Source of the DNA: Paraburkholderia saeva
GTDB taxonomy: Bacteria; Pseudomonadota; Gammaproteobacteria; Burkholderiales; Burkholderiaceae
DNA: 64,000 bases
Direction of reading: 5' to 3'
NCBI RefSeq assembly: GCF_907164555.1
Contig: NZ_CAJQZC010000004.1
Location: forward strand, 372,001-436,000
The position numbers were made by a program, and so were the translations under genes. Positions 55,659-64,000 of this stretch are shown piece by piece. Below the pieces are notes generated by a model. The model was not told the origin of the DNA, searched no databases, and saw nothing but the letters and a program-made list of their open reading frames with translations. Within the stretch, counting starts at the first letter, position 1, and the number at the start of each line of letters is the position of its first letter.

Positions 55659-56357
55659 TTAGCCCGCGACGAGCGTGCCGTTCTCGACCCGCACACGTTC
55701 ACCCTGCTGGAACGGCGGCGAGTCGTGATACGTGAAGTAGCGCGTCTTGCCGTTCTCCATACGCACGCGCACCGAGTAGCTCGTTGTGCTGCGGATATGC
55801 TTTTCGACTGAATTGCCGGCGACGCCGCCGCCGAGCGCGCCGAGCACTGTCATTGCCGTGCGGCCGTTGCCACTGCCGAACTGGTTACCGACGACACCGC
55901 CCGCCACCGCGCCACCCACTGCGCCAATACCGGTGCCGTGACCCTCGGTCTTGACGGCGGAAATCGCTTCAACCGTGCCGCAACTCTGGCAGTATGCCGG
56001 CTGCGCAGGCGCCTGCTGGGCGGGTTGCTGTGCGTATTGGGGCTGCTGGACTGGAGCAGGTGCAGGAGGCGCCTGCGGGGCCGGCTGCGGCTGCGCCTGC
56101 TGTTGCTGGGCGGCCTGTGGTTGCTGCGCGTAGTTGGCCGGATTCGCCGGTTGTGCGGAATCGACCACCGGCGGCTGGGTGCCGACCTGCGCGGCCTGGG
56201 TCTGGTCGCTCTGGGCGGCATTGCCACCTGCTTTCGGGAACACGCCGGTCACGGCCGCGGTTGCGGCGAGAGCGGCGACGATGACAGCGCCTGCAGCAGT
56301 CGCGACCAGCGGATGAAGGCGGGTTTTTTGCGTGGGTTGCGTGTTGGGATTGTTCAT
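55659..56357 (-). CDS. Glycine-zipper 2TM domain protein, membrane-anchored
   Basis: A 232-residue envelope protein. An N-terminal membrane anchor (ATAAGAVIVAALAATAAVTGV, about 20-42) is followed by a Gln/Pro/Ala-rich stretch (about 55-120), a short cysteine pair (YCQSCGTVEAISAVK) and a glycine-zipper segment (GIGAVGGAVAGGVVGNQFGSG, then GALGGGVAGNSVEKHI). It ends in a small beta domain (YSVRVRMENGKTRYFTY, RVRVENGTLVAG). Related to SlyB/Rcp-type surface antigens that stabilise the outer membrane. Single gene, convergent with iscX. Confidence 0.85.
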   Translation of the reverse strand: MNNPNTQPTQKTRLHPLVATAAGAVIVAALAATAAVTGVFPKAGGNAAQSDQTQAAQVGTQPPVVDSAQPANPANYAQQPQAAQQQQAQPQPAPQAPPAPAPVQQPQYAQQPAQQAPAQPAYCQSCGTVEAISAVKTEGHGTGIGAVGGAVAGGVVGNQFGSGNGRTAMTVLGALGGGVAGNSVEKHIRSTTSYSVRVRMENGKTRYFTYHDSPPFQQGERVRVENGTLVAG

Positions 56358-56594
56358 GTGTGACCTCCGTCTGGGCAGAGTCGACAGTTTTGTTGAGCCA
56401 GAGTGTCCGACAATTCAAAAGCGCCGAGGTTTCAAGTTGTAACCATGTCCGCGAAGCCCAATATGGCGCCCTCAGGCCACGTCAGGCGGAAAGGCGCCAG
56501 GGTCGGCTTTCTGCAACGGAGTGAGCGGAATTGAGCGCAAGCAGGGCAGCGCAGGATACGCAGCTTTTACCGATAGTTACAAACCATCGGATAC

Positions 56595-56619
56595 GCCCGG
56601 CGTTGCACCGGGCGCAACG
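56595..56619 (-). other. Alternative hairpins downstream of lysS
   Basis: GCCCGG (56595-56600) can pair with CCGGGC (56608-56613), or CGTTGC (56601-56606) with GCAACG (56614-56619); the two exclude each other. There is no T tract, so the lysS 3' end is uncertain. Confidence 0.35.
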
Positions 56620-56634
56620 ATACTAAAAGGCCTG

Positions 56635-58164
56635 TCAGTCTTCGCGACGCAGATGCGGGAAGAGAATGACGTCGCGGATGCTCGGGCTGTCGGTGAGCAG
56701 CATCACGAGGCGGTCGATGCCAATGCCGCAGCCGCCCGTCGGCGGCATGCCGTATTCCAGCGCGCGGATGTAGTCCGCATCGTAGAACATGGCTTCTTCG
56801 TCGCCGGCGTCTTTCTGTTCGACCTGCTTCTTGAAGCGCGCTGCCTGATCTTCCGGATCGTTCAGCTCCGAGAAGCCGTTGGCGATTTCGCGGCCCGTCA
56901 TGAACAGCTCGAAGCGCTCGGTGATGCCTGCGACCGTGTCCGACTCACGTGCCAGCGGCGACACTTCAATCGGGTAATCGATGATGAAGGTGGGTTCCCA
57001 CAGTTGCGACTCGGCCGTTTCTTCGAAGAGCGCAAGCTGCAGCGCGCCGACACCCGCGTTCAGGAACTGCGGCTGCGAAGCATCGACGCCGAACTTCTTC
57101 AGTTCCGTGCGGAGGAACGCGCTGTCGGCCAGTTGCGCGTCCGTGTAATGCGGCGCGAACTTCTGGATGGCCTGATTGATCGTCAGACGGTGGAACGGCT
57201 TCGCGAAGTCGAGTTCGCGGCCCTGATACGTAATCGTTGCCGTGCCGAGCGAGTCGATCGCGGCTTGGCGAATCAGCTGTTCGGTGAAGTCCATCAGCCA
57301 CGCGTAGTCGGTGTACGCGGCGTAGAACTCCATCATCGTGAATTCCGGGTTGTGACGCGGCGACACGCCTTCGTTCCGGAAATTGCGGTTGATCTCGAAC
57401 ACGCGCTCGAAACCACCGACGATCAGCCGCTTCAGATACAGCTCAGGCGCGATACGCATATACATCTGCATATCCAGTGCATTGTGATGCGTGACGAACG
57501 GCTTGGCCGCCGCGCCGCCCGGAATCGGGTGCAGCATCGGCGTTTCGACTTCCATGAAATTTGCGTCCGACATGAAGCGGCGGATCGACGATACCGCCTT
57601 CGTGCGCGCGACGAACGTCTTGCGCGCTTCCGGCGTGACGATCAGGTCGACGTAACGCTGGCGATACCGCATTTCCTGGTCGGCGAGACCGTGGAACTTG
57701 TCCGGCAGCGGACGCAGCGCCTTCGAGAGCAGACGCAGTTCCGTGCAGCGCACCGACAGTTCGCCCTTGTTCGTGCGGAACAGCACCCCGCGCGCGGCGA
57801 CGATATCGCCCAGGTCCCACTTCTTGAACGCGTCGTAGGTTTGCTCGCCGACGTCGGCCGGCGTGATGAAGAACTGGATCTGACCCGAGCCGTCCTTCAC
57901 CGTCGCGAAGCTCGCCTTGCCCATCACGCGTTTGAGCATCATGCGGCCGGCGAGGGCGACCTGAAGCGGATTCGCTTCGAGCGTTTCCTTGTCGGTGGCT
58001 TCGTATTCCGATTGCAGGGCAGCGGCGTGATGCGTCGGACGGAAGTCGTTCGGATAGGCGACGCCCTGTTCGCGCAGCGCGCGCAGCTTTTCGCGGCGCT
58101 CGGCGATGATCTGGTTATCGTCGATCTCAGGAACGGCGTTCGTCGTCTGGGTCGGTTCGGTCAT
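56635..58164 (-). CDS. lysS: Lysyl-tRNA synthetase, class II
   Basis: A 509-residue class IIb synthetase that charges tRNA-Lys. The N-terminal OB-fold anticodon domain includes [21 protein letters not shown]. Motif 1 is near [15 protein letters not shown], motif 2 in [15 protein letters not shown], and motif 3 in [21 protein letters not shown] 58164 (MTEPTQTT) was chosen because the frame upstream is out of family; no strong ribosome-binding site precedes it. Lies 164 bases after prfB, the same prfB-lysS order seen in many proteobacteria. Confidence 0.97.
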   Translation of the reverse strand: MTEPTQTTNAVPEIDDNQIIAERREKLRALREQGVAYPNDFRPTHHAAALQSEYEATDKETLEANPLQVALAGRMMLKRVMGKASFATVKDGSGQIQFFITPADVGEQTYDAFKKWDLGDIVAARGVLFRTNKGELSVRCTELRLLSKALRPLPDKFHGLADQEMRYRQRYVDLIVTPEARKTFVARTKAVSSIRRFMSDANFMEVETPMLHPIPGGAAAKPFVTHHNALDMQMYMRIAPELYLKRLIVGGFERVFEINRNFRNEGVSPRHNPEFTMMEFYAAYTDYAWLMDFTEQLIRQAAIDSLGTATITYQGRELDFAKPFHRLTINQAIQKFAPHYTDAQLADSAFLRTELKKFGVDASQPQFLNAGVGALQLALFEETAESQLWEPTFIIDYPIEVSPLARESDTVAGITERFELFMTGREIANGFSELNDPEDQAARFKKQVEQKDAGDEEAMFYDADYIRALEYGMPPTGGCGIGIDRLVMLLTDSPSIRDVILFPHLRRED

Positions 58165-58328
58165 GATGGTTCGGTATTCGGGGTGGTCGGATGATGCAGA
58201 CGGCGTGACTGCAGGAACGTCTGACACGCCAGCAGCAGGCGCGGAAACAGGTACGGCGATAAACCAGACTGCCGATCCGGTGGTGCCGGAAACGACGCGG
58301 CGCGGCAGGTGTTGCCGCGCCACGCCGC

Positions 58329-59433
58329 TTACACGCCCTGTTTCAGGCTCGCGCTGATAAACGGGTCGAGGTCGCCGTCGAGCACGCTCTTGGTATTGCT
58401 GATTTCGACGTTGGTGCGCAGATCCTTGATACGGCTGTTGTCCAGCACGTACGAACGGATCTGGTGTCCCCAGCCCACATCGGTTTTGCCGGCTTCGAGC
58501 TTGTCCTGCTCGGCCTGGCGTTTGCGGATTTCCGCCTCGTACAGACGCGATTTCAGCATCGCCATCGCTTCAGCGCGGTTGCGGTGCTGTGAGCGGTCAT
58601 TCTGGCACTGCACGACGATACCCGAAGGCATGTGCGTGATCCGCACCGCGGAGTCGGTCTTGTTGATGTGCTGACCGCCCGCGCCGGACGCGCGGTACGT
58701 GTCGATCCGCAGATCGGCCGGGTTGATGTCCACTTCGATCGAATCGTCGACTTCCGGATAGACGAACACCGACGTGAACGACGTGTGCCGGCCGCCCGAC
58801 GAATCGAACGGCGACTTGCGCACGAGGCGGTGCACGCCGGTTTCGGTGCGCAAAAAGCCGTACGCGTATTCGCCTTCGATCTTGATCGTCGCGTTCTTGA
58901 TGCCCGCGACGTCGCCTTCGGATTCTTCGAGCACTTCGGTCTTGAAGCCCTTGCGCTCGCAGTAGCGCAGGTACTGGCGCAGCAGCATTGCCGCCCAGTC
59001 GCACGCTTCGGTGCCGCCGGCGCCTGCCTGGATGTCGAGGAACGCGTTGTTCGGATCGGCCGGGTTCGAGAACATCCGGCGAAATTCCATGTCGGCGACG
59101 CGCTGTTCGATCGAAGTCGCATCGGTTTCGCAGGAGACGAGCGTTTCTTCGTCGTCTTCCTCGCGGGCCATGTCGAAGAGATCCTGCGTGTCGCGCAGGT
59201 CGGCGTCGAGCGCCGTCAGTTTGCCGACGACATCATCGAGCAGTTTCTTTTCCCGGCCGAGCGCCTGGGCGTGCTTCGAGTCGTTCCAGACGTCGGGATC
59301 TTCGAGTTCCCGGTTGACTTCGATCAGACGACGTGACTTGTCGTCGTAGTCAAAGATACCCCCGTAGCTCGCCCGCGCGATGGCGCAGGTCTGCCAGAGA
59401 GGCTTCGATCGCGTTGAGACGTTCCGCTTCCAT
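58329..59433 (-). CDS. prfB: Peptide chain release factor 2 with programmed +1 frameshift
   Basis: Release factor 2 (UGA/UAA), 367 residues when the frameshift is used. Twenty-seven codons (59433-59353) end in CTT followed by an in-frame TGA at 59352-59350; slipping one base gives GAC TAC and continues to 58329. The classic slippery context GGGGGTATCTTTGAC is intact, so RF2 controls its own synthesis. SPF in [12 protein letters not shown] reads the stop codon; GGQ in [11 protein letters not shown] triggers release. No good Shine-Dalgarno box precedes ATG 59433. Confidence 0.97.
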
Positions 59434-59593
59434 GTCGATCTTGTGTGGCTTCGTAAAAAGGGGAAATTATAGCCGATTGGCGCCCCCCGCCGGACGCCGA
59501 TACGCGATCCGGCACGGGTTTTCGGGCGTTTTTTGCGTGGATCGGGCCGCTTTTCCGGCTTTCGACGTCAAGGCGCCGTGCGCCGCCCGGCGT

Positions 59594-61291
59594 CTAGCTA
59601 ACCGCGTGTTCGACGATCAGCTGGACGCGCGAGACGCCGTTCCACGTGTCGCTCGCGAGCCGGTAGGCAAGCGTCGTGCGGGCTGGCAGCGTGTCGGTAT
59701 GGTTGAACCAGATTGCGTTGAAGCGCTGCCGGCCGCGCAGAAGCTGCAGCTTCAGATGCTTGTCCTTCACGAGCGCCTGCGAGGCCACGTCGAACTCGCC
59801 GGAGAAAACTGGCGCCGGAAAGCCCTGACCCCAGACCTCGGCATCGATCATCTCGACGAATTGCGGCGTGAAGTACGCGTCTTCCAGATCGCCGTCCGTT
59901 TCGACGACGCGCGCGAGCGCGTTCTCGTTCAGCCATTCCCGGCCGACGGCTTCGAACGCGGCGGTGAAGCGCGGCACATTGGCGGTGGCGATCGTGAGGC
60001 CCGCGGCCATCGCGTGGCCGCCGAACTTGCTGATGAGCCCGGGCTCGCGCTTCGAGATCAGGTCGAGTGCGTCGCGCAGGTGGAAGCCCGGAATCGAGCG
60101 TCCGGAGCCTTTGACCGTCTTGCCGCTGTCGTCGGCGAGCGCAAACGTGAACGACGGACGGTGAAATTTCTCTTTCAGCCGGCCCGCGACGATGCCGATC
60201 ACGCCCTGATGCCACGTTTCGTTGAAGAGTGTGATCGTGGTCGAACCGGCTGGATCGATCGCGGACAGATCGGCGAGCGCCTGCTGCTGCATGCCGGCTT
60301 CGATTTCGCGCCGTTCCCGGTTCATCGTGTCGAGCTGCTGTGCGAGTTCCCAGGCACGGCCGATATCGTCGGTGGTCAGGCACTCGATGCCGAGCGACAT
60401 GTCCGACAGCCGGCCCGCCGCATTCAGGCGCGGGCCGAGCGCAAAGCCGAGATCGAAGCCGGACGCGGCACGCGCGTCGCGCGCGGCGGCGCGAAAGAGC
60501 GCCGCGATACCCGGCTGCATGCGGCCCTTGCGGATGCGCTGCAGACCCTGCGCGACGAGCACGCGATTGTTGCCGTCGAGCTTCACGACGTCGGCGACCG
60601 TGCCGAGCGCGACGAGATCGAGCAGGCCGTCGAGACGCGGCTCCGGATGCGCATCGCCGAACGCGCCGCGGCGGCGCAGTTCCGCGCGCAGCGCGAGCAG
60701 CACGTAGAACATCACGCCGACGCCCGCGATGCATTTGCTCGGGAACGTGCAGCCCGGCTGGTTCGGATTGACGATGGCGCGCGCGGCCGGCAACGCGTCG
60801 CCCGGCAGATGGTGGTCGGTGACGAGTACATCGATGCCCAGTGCGTTCGCGGCTTCCACGCCGTCGACGCTTGCGATCCCGTTGTCGACGGTGATCAGCA
60901 GATCGGGCTTGCGCGTTGCGGCGAGAGCGACGATTTCGGGCGTGAGGCCATAGCCGTATTCGAAGCGGTTCGGCACCAGATAGTCGATCTGCGCGCCGAA
61001 CATCCGCAGGCCACGCACGGCGACGGCGCAGGCGGTCGCGCCGTCGCAGTCGTAGTCGGCGACGACGAGCATCCTGCGCCTGCTTTCGATCGAATCCGCG
61101 AGCAGCGCCGCCGCGTCTTCGCAGCCTTTCAGCGCGACGGGCGGCACGAGGCGCGCGAGGCCGGTTTCGATTTCGTCGGGCATGCACACGCCGCGCGACG
61201 CATAGAGCCGCGCGAGAACGGGGTGCAGGCCGTGACGGATCAGTGCTTCGGCATCGGCGGGGGAACAGGCGCGCGTAACGATTCGGGTCAT
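59594..61291 (-). CDS. recJ: Single-stranded-DNA-specific exonuclease RecJ
   Basis: A 565-residue 5'-3' exonuclease of recombination and mismatch repair. DHH-family motifs: VVADYDCDGATACA, ITVDNGIAS, VTDHHLPGDALP (DHH), LDLVALGTVADVV and the DHHA1 region KGSGRSIPGFHLRDAL with GGHAMAAGLTI. C-terminal OB-type domain present. It begins 28 bases after the RpfE-like gene and precedes prfB by 160 bases. Confidence 0.96.
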   Translation of the reverse strand: MTRIVTRACSPADAEALIRHGLHPVLARLYASRGVCMPDEIETGLARLVPPVALKGCEDAAALLADSIESRRRMLVVADYDCDGATACAVAVRGLRMFGAQIDYLVPNRFEYGYGLTPEIVALAATRKPDLLITVDNGIASVDGVEAANALGIDVLVTDHHLPGDALPAARAIVNPNQPGCTFPSKCIAGVGVMFYVLLALRAELRRRGAFGDAHPEPRLDGLLDLVALGTVADVVKLDGNNRVLVAQGLQRIRKGRMQPGIAALFRAAARDARAASGFDLGFALGPRLNAAGRLSDMSLGIECLTTDDIGRAWELAQQLDTMNRERREIEAGMQQQALADLSAIDPAGSTTITLFNETWHQGVIGIVAGRLKEKFHRPSFTFALADDSGKTVKGSGRSIPGFHLRDALDLISKREPGLISKFGGHAMAAGLTIATANVPRFTAAFEAVGREWLNENALARVVETDGDLEDAYFTPQFVEMIDAEVWGQGFPAPVFSGEFDVASQALVKDKHLKLQLLRGRQRFNAIWFNHTDTLPARTTLAYRLASDTWNGVSRVQLIVEHAVS

Positions 61292-61319
61292 GCAGTCAGG
61301 CCGGAAGAAGGTCGGTCAA

Positions 61320-62399
61320 TCATTCGATGAAGAGCGAGGCGAACACGCGCCTGCGCCAGAATTTGCGCAGATCGCCGCGGGTCACCGCAAGCGTCACCGA
61401 GCCGGTGTCGCCGCAAAACGTCAAACCGAGTTCGCCGAGCGCGCCCGATTGCAGCGCGTCGAGCGCGGGCGCGAGCCAGTCGGCTTCGAGCGCGGCGAAC
61501 GCGTCGTTCCAGCGCGCCCAGTCCTGCTCGATGTACGGCGCCGAGAACGGATCGATTTCAACCAATGTGTCGCCTTCGGACGAAGCTGCGGCAAACGCCG
61601 CGTACGAGGCCGGCGGGGCATCGGCTTCTACGCCGGCCGACAGCGCCAGACCGCGCGTCGCGGCGGCGTTCGACAGGACGCGCGTGAACGGACTTTTTAC
61701 CGGCTGCGCCACGCCCTGCGCGTGGAACCAGATCGAGTTCACCGCCGGCAGTCCGCGCGCTTCGCGTGCCTCGTTGACGGGATGCTCGAACCACGCCATC
61801 TGCACTTCGTTCTGCAGTTTCATCCACGCACGCGAACGCTCGCCGGTATGTGCCTCGTGCGGCAGCCAGATTTCGATGTTGCGGCCGCTTGCGCGCAGCG
61901 GCGAAGCACCTGCGAGCGAGCCGAAACGGTCGCTCGACAGATACCAGCGCGACGGTTTCGGTGCCTCGATGCGCACGCCCAGTTCCTCGATCAGCGGTCG
62001 CGCGACGGCGAGCAGCGTGGCGGCTTCGTCGTCCTTCAGGTCGAGCGCTTCGGGATCGATCAGCACGAGGTGGTCGTGCGCGATCCGCACGTGCACGGGC
62101 TGAACGCACGCCCAGGTCGCGTTACCGGGCTCGCCGCCGTCCGCGCGCAGCATGTACGGTGCGAGCGGTGCCTCGTCGGCCGCCGGCTGCGCGGGCGACA
62201 CGGCGCCGAACTGGCGCGCGACCCAGCGTTCGTGCGGCAGGGTGCGCTGGAAATCCTCGCCGATCACGCGCTCGACGAGCGTCGCGCGGGAGACGAGTCG
62301 CTCCAGTGCGGGAATGGCAAGGTTGTACAGCGCGGTGGAAGCGTCGGCCGCCGAGGGCAGCGCGAAGGGCAGGAGGAGCTGGAGGCGGGTGGGGTGCAT
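61320..62399 (-). CDS. RpfE-like protein (alkaline-phosphatase/phosphoglycerate-mutase-like)
   Basis: A 359-residue protein starting MHPTRLQLLLPFALPSA. It resembles the RpfE group annotated in Xanthomonas and Burkholderia as a regulatory protein or as phosphoglycerate-mutase-like: conserved-looking segments are RWYLSSDRFGSLAGASP, GRNIEIWLPHEAHTGERSRAW, NSIWFHAQGVAQP and IEIDPFSAPYIEQDWARWN. The catalytic residues of a true mutase are not evident, so activity is doubtful. ATG 62411 is an alternative start. It forms a tight pair with recJ. Confidence 0.7.
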   Translation of the reverse strand: MHPTRLQLLLPFALPSAADASTALYNLAIPALERLVSRATLVERVIGEDFQRTLPHERWVARQFGAVSPAQPAADEAPLAPYMLRADGGEPGNATWACVQPVHVRIAHDHLVLIDPEALDLKDDEAATLLAVARPLIEELGVRIEAPKPSRWYLSSDRFGSLAGASPLRASGRNIEIWLPHEAHTGERSRAWMKLQNEVQMAWFEHPVNEAREARGLPAVNSIWFHAQGVAQPVKSPFTRVLSNAAATRGLALSAGVEADAPPASYAAFAAASSEGDTLVEIDPFSAPYIEQDWARWNDAFAALEADWLAPALDALQSGALGELGLTFCGDTGSVTLAVTRGDLRKFWRRRVFASLFIE

Positions 62400-62495
62400 G
62401 ATGCCCGGCATTGTATGGCGAAAGTCCCGTGCCCTGTGGTGGGGTTGTGCAACACACGGTAGCGCGCCGAAAATACACACAAATACACAAATTTG

Positions 62496-62531
62496 TTGAT
62501 GCATTCTGGTATGGTGTGTATATTTACACAC
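62496..62531 (+). promoter_or_regulatory. hicAB promoter with inverted-repeat operator
   Basis: TTGATG (62496-62501), 17-base spacer, TATATT (62519-62524). A 7-bp inverted repeat GTGTGTA (62514-62520) / TACACAC (62525-62531) sits across the -10 box and is a likely HicB operator. The surroundings (62470-62530) are AT-rich. Confidence 0.6.
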
Positions 62532-62548
62532 AAGCATGCGGAGGCCGG

Positions 62549-62727
62549 ATGAATTTATCGAAGCTGATCCGGATGCTCGAAAAAGACGGATGGTATGAAG
62601 TACGCGTTACGGGTAGCCATCATCACTTTAAACATGCCGAAAAGAAGGTCTTGTGACGGTCCCGCACCCGAAGAAGGATCTTCCGGCTGGCACCGTGAAG
62701 AGCATCCTGAAGGCCGCCGGTCTGTGA
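62549..62727 (+). pseudogene. hicA: Frameshifted hicA toxin gene
   Basis: The first 35 codons read as HicA (MNLSKLIRMLEKDGWYEVR, then GSHHHFKHAEKK with the catalytic His in GSHHHF) and stop at a TGA (62654-62656). The missing second half (TVPHPKKDLPAGTVKSILKA) is encoded directly after, in another frame, from 62653 to 62727. Restoring one G in the AAGGTCTT around 62647-62652 would give an intact protein of about 59 residues. The toxin, an mRNA-cleaving dsRBD-fold RNase, is therefore probably inactive, unless this is a sequencing error or a recoding site. Confidence 0.8.
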
Positions 62728-62780
62728 TGGCGGGCGATTTTTCACCGGGATGGATTTTTAATTTGTGGAGAGGATCAGAA

Positions 62781-63182
62781 ATGGATTTTCCCATCGCTGT
62801 CCATAAGGATGATGGGAGCGTCTACGGAGTGACCATTCCGGATATTCCGGGCGTCCACTCCTGGGGCGATACCATCGATGACGCAATCAGAAACGCAAAA
62901 GAGGCGATCACCGGTCATGTTTCGACCCTGGTCGAGCTGGGTGAGGATGTCGGTTTCACCTGTTCGACCGTGGAAGAACTGGCTGGAAAGCCTGAGTATT
63001 CTGGAGCGATCTGGGCGCTGGTGGATGTTGACCTGTCCCGGCTTGATTCAAAGCCCGAACGAATCAACGTGAGTCTGCCGCGCTTTGTTTTGCACAGGAT
63101 CGACGCTTACGTCGAGGCGCGACACGAAACCCGGAGTGGTTTTCTGGCTCGTGCTGCCCTGGAGATGCTGGCACATGGCTGA
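62781..63182 (+). CDS. hicB: HicB-family antitoxin
   Basis: A 133-residue antitoxin. The N-terminal HicB domain (MDFPIAVHKDDGSVYGVTIPDIPGVHSWGD, DAIRNAKEAI) binds the toxin. The C-terminal part (INVSLPRFVLHRIDAYVEARHETRSGFLARAALEML) is a ribbon-helix-helix DNA-binding domain that would repress the operon. ATG 62781 with GGAGAGGA upstream fits. Intact, 53 bases after the broken hicA. A terminator follows. Confidence 0.93.
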   Translation: MDFPIAVHKDDGSVYGVTIPDIPGVHSWGDTIDDAIRNAKEAITGHVSTLVELGEDVGFTCSTVEELAGKPEYSGAIWALVDVDLSRLDSKPERINVSLPRFVLHRIDAYVEARHETRSGFLARAALEMLAHG

Positions 63183-63540
63183 TCGGCGCTAGCGGAACTG
63201 CGAAGGCCTGCCCTGTGGCAGGCTTTTTTGTTGCGGATGTTCAGTGGCGCTACAACGTCCTGCTTCCCGTCCGTTCGGGCGTTGCCTTCGCGGCGTTACG
63301 GCGGAATATGGCAAACTTCGCGGTTATCCGGCTGATGGTGGAGAAGGACATCCGTGTGGGCCAGCACCGCGAGAAGCGGCCGGCGCGCAACATGCGGCGG
63401 AACCAAACGGCGGCGGTCGGCACCCAACGTTCACGGCATCGGGTCGCACCGAAGCGTCGTTGGCAGATGGATTGTCCGGGACCCGCATTTTCGCCAGCAC
63501 ACGCTGAAAAGAAGTCGAAGCAACACAGAAAAGGATTCGC
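63183..63540. other. hicB-lolC intergenic region
   Basis: About 360 bases. It contains the hicB terminator at 63206-63229 and the lolC leader; the open frames inside it are Arg-rich and have no family resemblance. I see no gene there. Confidence 0.5.
63206..63229 (+). terminator. Terminator after hicB
   Basis: Perfect seven-bp stem GCCTGCC/GGCAGGC with CTGT loop and six T. Confidence 0.9.
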
Positions 63541-64000
63541 TTGAAATTTCCCTACGAATGGCAGATTGGCTGGCGCTATACACGCGCCGGCAAGCGCACG
63601 ACCGGTAACGGCTTCATTTCGTTCATCGCGCTCGTGTCGATGTCGGGCATTGCGCTTGGCGTCGCGGCGCTGATCGTCGTGCTGTCGGTGATGAACGGCT
63701 TCCAGAAGGAAGTGCGCGACCGCATGCTGTCGGTGCTTGCGCACGTCGAGATCTTTTCGCCGACGGGTTCGATGCCCGACTGGCAACTGACCGCAAAAGA
63801 AGCCCGCCTGAACAAGGAAGTGACGGGCGCCGCACCGTATGTCGAAGCGCAGGCCCTCCTGACGCGTCAGGACGCCGTGAGCGGCGTCGCGCTGCGCGGC
63901 GTGGAGCCGACGCTCGAACCCGAAGTGTCGGACATCGGCAAGGAAATGCGCGCCGGCAAGCTCACGGATCTCGTGCCGGGCGACTTCGGCATCGTGCTCG
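63541..64000 (+). CDS. lolC: Lipoprotein-releasing ABC permease LolC, 5' part
   Basis: The first 153 codons of a LolC/LolE-type permease that extracts outer-membrane lipoproteins from the inner membrane and passes them to LolA. KFPYEWQIGWRYTRAGKR opens the protein, a transmembrane segment follows (ISFIALVSMSGIALGVAALIVVLSVMNGF), then the periplasmic domain starts (HVEIFSPTGSMPDW). The start is TTG 63541 with AAGGA five bases upstream; no ATG fits. The rest, and probably lolD, lie beyond the window. Confidence 0.93.
   Translation, partial: MKFPYEWQIGWRYTRAGKRTTGNGFISFIALVSMSGIALGVAALIVVLSVMNGFQKEVRDRMLSVLAHVEIFSPTGSMPDWQLTAKEARLNKEVTGAAPYVEAQALLTRQDAVSGVALRGVEPTLEPEVSDIGKEMRAGKLTDLVPGDFGIVL

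Noticed and set aside
56521-58194. 557-codon plus-strand frame opposite lysS
   Set aside because: Antisense shadow; the minus strand has all class II synthetase motifs.
59333-61330. 665-codon plus-strand frame opposite recJ
   Set aside because: Antisense shadow of recJ; Arg/Ala/Asp-rich without motifs.
63215-63544. 109-codon plus-strand frame before lolC
   Set aside because: It begins inside the hicB terminator, is Arg-rich, and has no resemblance to a known protein.

Overview
The window is chromosomal DNA of a Burkholderiales bacterium, most likely Burkholderia sensu lato (a Paraburkholderia/Caballeronia-type genome). The basis is its high GC content with GC-rich third codon positions, a phasin gene (polyhydroxyalkanoate metabolism), a dihydrolipoamide dehydrogenase carrying its own lipoyl domain, a tyrosine-phosphatase gene next to iscR, and almost entirely housekeeping gene content. 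Species assignment is an inference. About 50 protein genes, one tRNA gene and one broken gene were found. There is no IS element, prophage or CRISPR array.

Layout. 1-8 kb: 3' part of a ProP-like MFS symporter, yggX and argA on the minus strand, then hrpA diverging from argA across a 23-bp gap that holds a palindromic -10 box. 8-10.4 kb: a YadA-type trimeric autotransporter behind an AT-rich upstream region. 10.4-15.1 kb: a YVTN beta-propeller protein, a fatty acid hydroxylase/sterol desaturase, an EI24-type membrane protein, a CinA-like protein and a rhodanese. 15.1-19.9 kb: the nitrogen module glnA-glnL-glnG, with a sigma-54 promoter and NtrC-like sites ahead of glnA. 20-29 kb: an S9 peptidase, xth, initiator tRNA, two small orphan genes, a cytosine deaminase-like hydrolase, prlC and folD. 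29-35 kb: an exported DUF3300/DUF2950 pair and a FixLJ-like two-component system. 35-44.4 kb: aceE-aceF-lpdA, phaP with a well-resolved promoter/operator, and a PBP7-type endopeptidase whose start overlaps a short leader ORF. 44.4-47.6 kb: an IclR regulator diverging from lutA-lutB, with no lutC. 47.7-48.7 kb: two small exported proteins. 48.8-55.6 kb: a phosphatase gene and the complete iscR-iscS-iscU-iscA-hscB-hscA-fdx-iscX cluster, with two tandem IscR-type sites over the promoter. 55.6-62.4 kb: a glycine-zipper protein, then a minus-strand block of lysS, prfB (programmed +1 frameshift), recJ and an RpfE-like gene. 62.5-64 kb: a hicAB locus with a frameshifted hicA, and the 5' end of lolC.

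How the genes work together: glnA/glnL/glnG form a nitrogen-responsive unit. aceE/aceF/lpdA supply acetyl-CoA, and phaP lies next to them. The isc genes build and deliver Fe-S clusters and are autoregulated by IscR; downstream users in the window include LutA/LutB. No large novel system stands out. The most unusual signals are small-scale: the palindromic divergent promoter, the leader ORF coupled to the pbpG start, the structured phaP 3' region, and the antitoxin-only hicAB remnant.
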